From positions 248,001 to 312,000 of the forward strand of contig NZ_JASBRI010000022.1 of the NCBI RefSeq assembly GCF_030149515.1: DNA of 64,000 bases, written 5' to 3'. The position numbers and the translations under genes are program-made. Of the stretch, positions 1 to 5,859 are shown in pieces; the stretch's first letter is position 1, and each line of letters opens with the position of its first letter. The notes beneath the pieces are model-generated. The model was not told the origin of the DNA. It saw only the letters and a program-made list of their open reading frames with translations, and made no database searches. Origin of the DNA: Maricaulis sp. (lineage in GTDB: Bacteria; Pseudomonadota; Alphaproteobacteria; Caulobacterales; Maricaulaceae).

Positions 1-316
1 GACCCTGTCGGCGACCGCTTCCTTCAGCTCGGCCGGGGATGCCTCTTCGGTAACCACGACCATCGAGACGTCGCTGGACAATCTCAACGCTTCGCTCGCC
101 CGCCTGGGCACGGCGTCCAAGGCGCTCGGCGTGCACCAGTCCTTCATCGGCAAGCTGTCCGACGCCCTTGAGGTGGGGATCGGCAATCTGGTCGACGCGG
201 ACCTGGCGAAGGAAAGCGCCCGCCTGCAATCGCTGCAGGTCAAGCAACAACTCGGCGTCCAGGCGCTCTCCATCGCCAACGCCGCACCGGCAACCATACT
301 CGGCTACTTCATCTAG
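1..316 (+). CDS. flagellin, C-terminal part (5' end outside window)
   Basis: The reading frame is open from base 2 and ends at the TAG at 314-316, giving about 104 residues. The tail, with LVDADLAKESARLQSLQVKQQLG followed by ALSIAN and a short hydrophobic end, is the classic D0 C-terminal domain of flagellin, the secreted subunit that polymerises into the flagellar filament. The helical heptad character and the near-invariant ADLA/ESA pattern are diagnostic of the family. The N-terminal domain lies before the window, so copy number and the fla cluster context cannot be judged. A strong terminator follows 51 bases after the stop, so this is the last gene of its transcript. Confidence 0.93.
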   Translation, partial: TLSATASFSSAGDASSVTTTIETSLDNLNASLARLGTASKALGVHQSFIGKLSDALEVGIGNLVDADLAKESARLQSLQVKQQLGVQALSIANAAPATILGYFI

Positions 317-367
317 CAGCCGGCAGGCGCAACACAAATCCAGTGCTGTCTGATTGAGGCACCAACT

Positions 368-397
368 GAGGCGGCATCCCGATGCCGCCTCTTTTTT
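368..397 (+). terminator. Rho-independent terminator of the flagellin gene
   Basis: A perfect 10-bp stem (GAGGCGGCAT / ATGCCGCCTC) with a CCCG loop is followed directly by six T residues. It sits 51 bases after the flagellin stop codon. The stretch from here to the tRNA at 601 holds no convincing gene. Confidence 0.92.
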
Positions 398-600
398 GTC
401 CGGCATCGCCAGGACCTGAAGGACCGGAAGACCCTCATGGCAGGGCTCGCAGGCACGGGTGCAGCGAACTGCCGTGAGATCAAGGAAATGGCGCGCACCG
501 GAAGATCGCGTTCAAACCGAGCGCGTTCCATATGAGCATCGACCCCGACACCGACAGCGGCGGCGAACTCGGGTCGAGCGGAGCGGGAACAAGGTGAGAG

Positions 601-677
601 TGGCGCACCCATCAGGATTCGAACCTGAGACCTCTGCCTTCGGAGGGCAGCGCTCTATCCAGCTGAGCTATGGGTGC
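601..677 (-). tRNA. tRNA-Arg (anticodon CCG)
   Basis: Read on the minus strand, the 77 bases fold as a full cloverleaf. The acceptor stem is GCACCCA/TGGGTGC, the D arm is GCTC-AGCTGGATA-GAGC, the anticodon stem is CTGCC/GGCAG with loop CTCCGAA (anticodon CCG), and the T arm is TCAGG-TTCGAAT-CCTGA. The discriminator base is G and CCA is encoded at 601-603. It reads the CGG arginine codon, common in such a GC-rich genome. Confidence 0.95.
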
Positions 678-738
678 GCGAGAGGCGCACCCTTACCCGA
701 AGCGGCCGCGGGGTGCAACGCGGTTGCGCTTGGCGAAT

Positions 739-1137
739 TCAGCCCCGCGGCGCACGCGCGCCACCCAGAACGCCGCGCAGGCCGATGATGACAAATCCGG
801 CCAGCATGACACCGACCGCAATCCAGGGCGCCAGCGCCACGGGCGCGAACAGCCAGACCATCGAATAGCCGATACCGGCGAGCACCAGGGTCAGCGCGAA
901 AAAGCGGCGGAAGGCTGCGTGGGCCGCCGTCCTGGCTTCCCCGTCACCGGCGCCCGGCAGGCGCTTGGCGGCCGGGTTCGAGAACACCGCCACGGTGAGA
1001 CCTATCAGAACCCCGACTATGCGGTCGGGCATGCCGGTCCCGATCCAGCCCTGCCGGTCGGCAAGCACTGCGGCCAGGGAGACCAGGATGAGGAAGGCGG
1101 CAAAGCCAAGCGCGAAACCGACATTTCGAGTGATCAT
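739..1137 (-). CDS. four-helix membrane protein paired with SdpR-type repressor
   Basis: The protein has 132 residues with four hydrophobic segments, roughly residues 5-27, 38-54, 81-100 and 102-124. A conserved-looking [12 protein letters not shown] stretch leads the second helix. The start is the ATG at 1137, which overlaps the stop of the upstream ArsR-type gene as ATGA, so the two are translationally coupled. The longer frame to 1440 in the ORF track only runs through the regulator in another frame. The pairing of an SdpR-like repressor with a small membrane protein resembles Bacillus sdpRI, where SdpI gives immunity and sequesters the repressor. The protein is shorter than SdpI and I do not see clear SdpI motifs, so the function is open. 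Confidence 0.8.
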   Translation of the reverse strand: MITRNVGFALGFAAFLILVSLAAVLADRQGWIGTGMPDRIVGVLIGLTVAVFSNPAAKRLPGAGDGEARTAAHAAFRRFFALTLVLAGIGYSMVWLFAPVALAPWIAVGVMLAGFVIIGLRGVLGGARAPRG

Positions 1138-1421
1138 GATGGATCTCCGGGGTTTGCGTCCGAACCGAGGCCGAAAACACCGGCAAAGCCGAGCAAGGCC
1201 TCTTCGAGGACCGAAACATTGAGGTGGTAGAGGATCGACTTGCCCTGCCGTTCGGCCGTGATCAGGCCCGCCTCGCGCAGCACCGCGAAATGCGCCGACA
1301 TGGTCGGCTTGGAGACCGGGAAGGCCCCGGCCAGCTCGCCGGCGGATTTCGGCCCGCGCTTGAGTGCCTGGAGGACCTGGCGCCGGGTCGGATCGGCAAG
1401 GGCTTTGAAGACATCGCTCAT
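1134..1421 (-). CDS. ArsR-family (SdpR-like) autorepressor
   Basis: A 95-residue winged-helix regulator. FKALADPTRRQVLQALK (residues 5-21) and the recognition-helix stretch SKPTMSAHFAVLREAGLI match the SdpR branch of ArsR repressors, which usually repress their own operon. No metal-binding ELCVCDL-type motif is visible, so a metal sensor role is unlikely. The start is the ATG at 1421. No Shine-Dalgarno sequence precedes it, while a consensus -35 lies where a transcript would begin at or next to the ATG, suggesting a leaderless mRNA. It overlaps the downstream membrane protein gene by 4 bases. Confidence 0.88.
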   Translation of the reverse strand: MSDVFKALADPTRRQVLQALKRGPKSAGELAGAFPVSKPTMSAHFAVLREAGLITAERQGKSILYHLNVSVLEEALLGFAGVFGLGSDANPGDPS

Positions 1422-1458
1422 AATTTAGACAATTAGCCAATTATCAAATTATTGTCAA
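1421..1458 (-). promoter_or_regulatory. promoter and AT-rich operator of the SdpR-like operon
   Basis: On the minus strand a perfect TTGACA (1458-1453) is followed after 17 bases by TAATTG (1435-1430), and the ATG comes 8 bases later. The same stretch is an AT-rich imperfect palindrome with TAATTT at both ends (1421-1450), a plausible ArsR-type operator. It stands out sharply from the GC-rich surroundings. Confidence 0.55.
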
Positions 1459-1464
1459 CAAAGA

Positions 1465-1488
1465 GACCCGGACATCATTGTCCGGGTC
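1465..1488 (-). terminator. hairpin after the 1505-1891 gene
   Basis: A perfect 10-bp stem (GACCCGGACA / TGTCCGGGTC) with a 4-base loop lies 16 bases after the stop of the minus-strand gene. Only a weak T-rich run (TCTTTG) follows, so termination efficiency is uncertain. It insulates that gene from the SdpR-like promoter. Confidence 0.6.
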
Positions 1489-1504
1489 CAGGCAGGCGCC
1501 GCAG

Positions 1505-1891
1505 TCAGGCCAGCGATCCGCCCTCCAGCCCGTCCGCATCGCCGTCCATCTCCCCCGACGAGCGCCGCCCGCCCAGATCGTCGGGCGTATCGTCATCGCG
1601 GCGGCGGCGTCCGCCGTCCTTGTGTCCGGCATAACCGGTCAGGCCCATACCCCAGTCCCGGTCATACCCGTCGACCCCCCGGTTGCGGAACCGCATCTTG
1701 GGCCCGGGCCGCATCAGCCAGCCATACACCCACAGCGCAGCAAGGGCGGATGCGGCAATGAGGCCCAGCGCAAAACCGGCACCGATCTCGCCCTGGGGCT
1801 GCATGAAGATACCGAAGAACCAGGCCAGGAAGATAAACAACGGCGCCGAAACCAGGATGGCGAAGAACTTCCGGACATGATGCATACGCAT
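1505..1891 (-). CDS. hypothetical two-helix membrane protein
   Basis: A 128-residue protein starting MRMHHVRKFF. The start was placed at the ATG at 1891 because AGGGAGG lies 6 bases upstream; the ORF-track start at 1954 adds an unsupported extension. Two hydrophobic segments (about residues 10-30 and 37-55) are followed by a charged, glycine- and arginine-rich tail (GGRRRRDDDTPDD) that should face the cytoplasm. I do not recognise a family. It stands alone between the SdpR-like operon and the ABC ATPase gene. Confidence 0.7.
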   Translation of the reverse strand: MRMHHVRKFFAILVSAPLFIFLAWFFGIFMQPQGEIGAGFALGLIAASALAALWVYGWLMRPGPKMRFRNRGVDGYDRDWGMGLTGYAGHKDGGRRRRDDDTPDDLGGRRSSGEMDGDADGLEGGSLA

Positions 1892-2024
1892 GGCAACCTC
1901 CCTAATCTCGTGAACCGCATAGTCTTTCCGCGCGCCCGGCCTCCTTGCGGCCAAAATCAGGATGCGACGGGATCGTGCCGGAAAAAGGGCAGGTTGCCGG
2001 GGATAAGGGGTGTTTCAATCCCGC

Positions 2025-2984
2025 TCAGGCGGTTTCGCGATTATAGGTCAGCGCCAGAAAAACGTCTTCCAGATCGGCCTCTTCGGTGCGCAAGTCGTCG
2101 ATACGGTGGCCCGAAGCCCGGAATTTCTCGATCATCTCCGCAACTGACTGCTCGCCATAGCGGTAGGTGATGGCCAGGGCCCCGTCGGCGCGGATCTCCG
2201 CGTCGTATTGCGCCAGCTCGGCGGGAATGTCCGACATGGGGTCGACCGGGTCGATCACCAGCGTCTTCGAATCCATGCGCTTGAGCAGGGTTTCGGTGGG
2301 CTCGCATGCAATCACCTCGCCCTGGTCGACAATGGCGATCTCGTCGCACAGCTCCTGGGCTTCCTCGAGATAGTGGGTGGTCAGAACGATGGTGGTGCCG
2401 CGGGCATGCAGTTCTCGCACATAGGCCCACAATTGCCGGCGCAGCTCGATATCCACCCCCGCCGTCGGCTCGTCGAGCACCAGGACGGGCGGGGTGTGCA
2501 CCATCGCCTTGGCCACCAGAAGGCGCCGTTTCATGCCGCCGGACAATTGCCGCACATAGGCATCGCGCTTGTCCGCGAGTCCCACTGCTTCAAGCAATTC
2601 CGCCGTCCGCCGTTCGCCCCGGGGTACGCCGTAGAAACCGGCCATCAGCTCCAGCGTCTCATAGGGCGTGAAGAAGACGTCCATATTGATTTCCTGAGGC
2701 ACCACGCCGATCGCGGCACGCGCGGCGCGGCTGTCCCGATCGATATCGATCCCCCAGGTCCTGGCCACGCCGGACGTCTTGTTCACCAGGCCGGCGAAAA
2801 TATTGATGAAGGTCGACTTGCCCGCGCCATTGGGGCCCAGCAGCCCGAAGATGGAGCCGCGCGGCACTTTCAGATCGACCCCCTTGAGCGCCTCCTTCGG
2901 CGGCGCATTCTTCGATCCGGCATAGGTCTTTTTCAGACCGCGGGCTTCCAGGGCGAATTCGGGCAAGGAGGAACTGTCGGGCAT
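2025..2984 (-). CDS. ABC transporter ATP-binding protein (CcmA/DrrA-type)
   Basis: A 319-residue ATPase with Walker A GPNGAGKS, the Q-loop region VVPQE, signature LSGGMKRR, Walker B VLVLDEPT and the H-loop histidine in LTTHY. The layout matches the stand-alone ATPase subunits of ABC-2 type exporters (CcmA/NodI/DrrA group), which pair with a separate permease to move drugs, polysaccharides or heme-related substrates. The ATG at 2984 was chosen because GAGG lies 4 bases upstream; the track start at 3014 is a TTG. No permease gene is adjacent, so the partner must be elsewhere. About 90 residues beyond the core domain form the usual regulatory tail. Confidence 0.9.
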   Translation of the reverse strand: MPDSSSLPEFALEARGLKKTYAGSKNAPPKEALKGVDLKVPRGSIFGLLGPNGAGKSTFINIFAGLVNKTSGVARTWGIDIDRDSRAARAAIGVVPQEINMDVFFTPYETLELMAGFYGVPRGERRTAELLEAVGLADKRDAYVRQLSGGMKRRLLVAKAMVHTPPVLVLDEPTAGVDIELRRQLWAYVRELHARGTTIVLTTHYLEEAQELCDEIAIVDQGEVIACEPTETLLKRMDSKTLVIDPVDPMSDIPAELAQYDAEIRADGALAITYRYGEQSVAEMIEKFRASGHRIDDLRTEEADLEDVFLALTYNRETA

Positions 2985-3076
2985 GTGGCCTCGGAATTGA
3001 CGGGACTGGGTCAAGCGCCATAACTAGGCGCCATACCTAGGGATCGTCTTAGCTTCTGTCCATGAGGACTGCATCC

Positions 3077-3274
3077 ATGGCCAATACCGACAACGCCGTT
3101 CCGCCGCCGGAAATCATCGTCACGGATCAGCACCGCATTGCCTGCGACGGAGGCGGCGGCGCACTGGGCCATCCCAAGGTCTATCTGGAAATGGGCGAAG
3201 ACGATTTCGTCGAATGCGGCTATTGCGACCGCCGTTTCGTGCGCAAGGGATCGAAGGAAGACCCGAACGCCTGA
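3077..3274 (+). CDS. zinc-finger (zf-CHCC) protein
   Basis: A 65-residue protein with a C-terminal CGYCDRRF knuckle plus an upstream cysteine and histidine ([19 protein letters not shown]), the arrangement of the zf-CHCC family. That family includes the accessory subunit NDUFS6 of alphaproteobacterial and mitochondrial complex I. A role with complex I is therefore possible but is inference only. The start at 3077 is preferred over the ATG at 3062 because GAGGA lies 8 bases upstream of 3077. Confidence 0.85.
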   Translation: MANTDNAVPPPEIIVTDQHRIACDGGGGALGHPKVYLEMGEDDFVECGYCDRRFVRKGSKEDPNA

Positions 3275-3328
3275 CCGGGCCGTACCGGCGCCGGCATACA
3301 GCCGCACAAGACGACTGGGGAGGCGTCT

Positions 3329-4846
3329 TTGGGTCAATCTCGCAGCCAGCGTATCGGGCTGATCGCCGGCCTCGTCCTGGCGGCCGGGGTCCAGTTCGCG
3401 CCCGTACCTGACGGGTTGAGCCGCGAGGCCTGGCTGCTCGCCTCGCTCGCCCTCCTGATGGCCAGCTGGTGGGCCACAGAAGCCATTCCCATCGCGGCCA
3501 CGGCGCTGATCCCGATGGCGCTGTTCCCGCTTCTGGGCATCACCTCGACCGGTGCGGCAACGGCTCCCTATGCCAGCCCCATCGTCATGCTGCTGCTGGG
3601 CGGTTTCATCGTCGCCCTGTCAATCGAGCGATGGAACCTGCACACCCGGATCGCACTCAATGTCGTCGTCCGCGCCGGCGGCAAGCCGGCCGCCCTGATC
3701 GGCGGTTTCATGATCGCCTCGGCACTGTTGTCGATGTGGATCTCCAACACGGCGACCACGCTGATGATGATCCCCATCGCCCTGAAGGTCGCCGAGGAGG
3801 TCGAACGCGAGGGCATGACCTCGAAATTCTTTGCTCCTGCCCTGGCCCTGGGCGTGGCCTATGCCGCCTCTATCGGCGGCATGGCGACCCCGGTAGGCAC
3901 GCCGACAAACCTCATCGGCATCGGTTATCTGCAAAACGAGTTTTCCCGCTCCATCGATTTCGCCACCTGGATGATGCTGGGCCTGCCTGCGGTGATCCTG
4001 ATCGTTCCCGCCGCCTGGTTCGTGCTGACCCGCTGGGCCTTCGATCTGAAGGGCGGCGAGGAGAGCGAGGCGGCGCGCGATCTGGTGCGTTCGGAGCTCA
4101 AAGGCCTTGGCCGGATGACCGCGCCGGAAGTCCGCGTCGCCCTGCTGTTCGGCACCGTGGCGATCCTGTGGATGGGCCGCGTCCTGCCCGGCGAGCTGAT
4201 CGGCCAGCCCGGCACGGAATGGGGCTGGAACCCGCTTCTGGCGTGGCTGGGCGAGCGGCTGAACCTGCCCGTCTCGATCCAGCTGGGCAACACCCAGATC
4301 GCCGTGATGGGCGCCCTGGCCACCTTCCTGGTACCCGCCGGCGGCCGGGGCGAAGGCCGGGGCCAGGCGCTGATGAGCTGGGACGGGCTGGCCCGCCTGC
4401 CCTGGAATGTCGTCATCCTGTTCGGCGGCGGCCTGTCGCTCGCCGCAGCGCTGACCGACACCGGCCTGGCCGACTGGCTGGGCGGGCAGATGCAATTCCT
4501 CGCCGGTTTCCCGCTGCCGGTCCTGATCCTGGTCATTGTGGCGGTCGTGGTCTTCCTGACCGAACTTACTTCCAATGTCGCCACCACGACGGCCTTCCTG
4601 CCCGTACTGGGCGTCATAGCACTGGAGGCCGGCGTGCCGCCGGAACAGCTGATCGCCCCGGTCGCGATCGCCGCCTCGACCGCCTTCATGCTGCCCGTGG
4701 CCACGGCGCCCAACGCCATCGTCTATGCCTCCGGCGCGGTGACCCAGGGCCAGATGATCAAGGCGGGTTTCCGCATCAACCTCTTCGCCATCGCGGCGAT
4801 CACGCTGGTCGGCATCGTGGCGGGGATAATGGGCTTCGGCGGTTAG
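3329..4846 (+). CDS. DASS/SLC13-family anion:sodium symporter
   Basis: A 505-residue membrane protein with about eleven to twelve hydrophobic segments. Hallmarks of the divalent-anion:Na+ symporter family are the re-entrant SNTATTLMMIPIA motif (about residues 139-151) and the second-repeat equivalent LTSNVATTTAFLPV. Members import succinate, malate, citrate or sulfate with sodium; the substrate cannot be read from sequence. The start is a TTG at 3329 with a strong GGGGAGG ribosome site 5 bases upstream. Its stop overlaps the convergent parE stop by 4 bases. Confidence 0.92.
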   Translation: MGQSRSQRIGLIAGLVLAAGVQFAPVPDGLSREAWLLASLALLMASWWATEAIPIAATALIPMALFPLLGITSTGAATAPYASPIVMLLLGGFIVALSIERWNLHTRIALNVVVRAGGKPAALIGGFMIASALLSMWISNTATTLMMIPIALKVAEEVEREGMTSKFFAPALALGVAYAASIGGMATPVGTPTNLIGIGYLQNEFSRSIDFATWMMLGLPAVILIVPAAWFVLTRWAFDLKGGEESEAARDLVRSELKGLGRMTAPEVRVALLFGTVAILWMGRVLPGELIGQPGTEWGWNPLLAWLGERLNLPVSIQLGNTQIAVMGALATFLVPAGGRGEGRGQALMSWDGLARLPWNVVILFGGGLSLAAALTDTGLADWLGGQMQFLAGFPLPVLILVIVAVVVFLTELTSNVATTTAFLPVLGVIALEAGVPPEQLIAPVAIAASTAFMLPVATAPNAIVYASGAVTQGQMIKAGFRINLFAIAAITLVGIVAGIMGFGG

Positions 4847-5127
4847 AGCCCGTCGGGCAAGGTGCGGCTGCCGTGCACGATGCGTTCAATGCGAAGCGCG
4901 TCGGCGCCGACCCGGTAAAGTACAAGATACGCCGCGTAAGACTGGACCCGAATGCCCGGACCGATTTCCGGCCTCGACGGGGCGGCTTCGGGAAAAGCGG
5001 CTGCCCGTTTGCAGACTGCCTTCAACTCCTCGACGAAGCTCGCCGCGCGAGCCGGATTGTCCCGCGCGATATAGTCAGCAATGTCCATGAGATCCGCTCT
5101 GGCAGCCGGTGCAAAATCCAGCTTCAT
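4843..5127 (-). CDS. parE: ParE-family toxin
   Basis: A 94-residue RelE/ParE-superfamily protein. The N-terminal FAPAARADLMDIADYIARDNP and the C-terminal YLVLYRVGADALRIERIVHGSR stretches are typical of ParE, which poisons DNA gyrase, rather than of the ribosome-dependent RelE branch. The gene follows parD with an ATGA overlap, the usual antitoxin-first order. It lies convergent to the DASS gene with a 4-base overlap. Confidence 0.92.
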   Translation of the reverse strand: MKLDFAPAARADLMDIADYIARDNPARAASFVEELKAVCKRAAAFPEAAPSRPEIGPGIRVQSYAAYLVLYRVGADALRIERIVHGSRTLPDGL

Positions 5128-5396
5128 TTGCCCTGTTCGCGCTCGGCGGCGATCCTGGCGATGTGCGCCTTGACGTCGGCGAAGACCTCCTCAGCCGGGA
5201 TGCCCGGCCCGCTCTCCATGCCGATCCGCACGGCCTCGCGCAGCTCTTCCAGTTCGGTGAGATAGCGCGCCTCGCTCTCCTCCACCATGCGCAGCCCGTG
5301 GCGCAGCACCTCGCTTTTCGAGTTGAAGCGGCCGGAGGCGATGAGATCCTCCATCATCTTCTCGTAGCGTTCGCCGAGGGAGTAGGAACTGGGCAT
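5124..5396 (-). CDS. parD: ParD-family antitoxin
   Basis: A 90-residue protein. The N-terminal half (SLGERYEKMMEDLIASGRFNSKSEVLRHGLRMVEE) is a ribbon-helix-helix DNA-binding domain of the CopG/ParD type, and the acidic, helical C-terminal half should wrap ParE. The start at 5396 (MPSSYS) fits the family; the ORF-track extension to 5495 reads through the promoter. ParD proteins normally repress their own operon, and an AT-rich promoter lies just upstream. Confidence 0.92.
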   Translation of the reverse strand: MPSSYSLGERYEKMMEDLIASGRFNSKSEVLRHGLRMVEESEARYLTELEELREAVRIGMESGPGIPAEEVFADVKAHIARIAAEREQGK

Positions 5397-5426
5397 GAGC
5401 GATCTCCGGTCGGTTGGATAATTATT

Positions 5427-5455
5427 ATTATAGCCGCTTTGACCGCTGGACTCAG
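5427..5455 (-). promoter_or_regulatory. promoter of parDE
   Basis: A perfect TATAAT at 5432-5427 on the minus strand sits in an AT-rich run (ATAATTATTATTATAG), about 31 bases before the parD start codon. The expected -35 position holds only a weak match (CTGAGT). ParD autorepression here is expected from the family. Confidence 0.5.
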
Positions 5456-5534
5456 CCATCGATTTTGCCGTGCCGAGCGGAAAGAATCCGCTCACCCTCT
5501 AGCGGCTGATCGAATCTACCACTTCGAGGGTGCT

Positions 5535-5783
5535 ATGAAGGATGATGACGAACGCTATGCAGCCACAATAGAACGGGCTCTACACGAAATTGGCTCACTA
5601 CACCGACCACGAGTTGCCGTGAACTCGGAACGCGGCGGCGTAAAACTGAGCGTCTCGGCCTCCAGCCCAAATGGGGAGATTGCGATGGAGACCCGGTTCT
5701 TAGAAGGAGAGCCTTCGGAGCCTGAGGTTGATACCGCTCTTCATCGCCTTTGCCTTCAGGTTAGCAGCAAGCTGGAACCCTGA
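5535..5783 (+). CDS. small hypothetical protein
   Basis: An 82-residue soluble, acidic protein (MKDDDERYAATIERALHEIG to CLQVSSKLEP) preceded by a CGAGGG ribosome site 4 bases before the ATG. No family recognised. Its base composition is visibly less GC-rich than polA and the transporter, and it sits with parDE in the same small interval, so this may be a short acquired segment. It ends 76 bases before polA. Confidence 0.6.
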   Translation: MKDDDERYAATIERALHEIGSLHRPRVAVNSERGGVKLSVSASSPNGEIAMETRFLEGEPSEPEVDTALHRLCLQVSSKLEP

Positions 5784-5859
5784 CGGCCACCGCACTCCAC
5801 CGATGACCTCTCCGCCGCACCGCGCTAACCTCGCGCGGCATGCGAGAAGAGGACACCCC

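Noticed and set aside
313-612. 99-residue minus-strand ORF between flagellin and the tRNA
   Set aside because: It runs through the flagellin terminator and the 3' end of the tRNA, has no ribosome site and looks like random GC-rich coding.
3469-5265. 598-residue plus-strand ORF
   Set aside because: It is a frame shadow of the DASS transporter and the parE gene, with the arginine/histidine/glycine-rich look of GC-rich out-of-frame reading.
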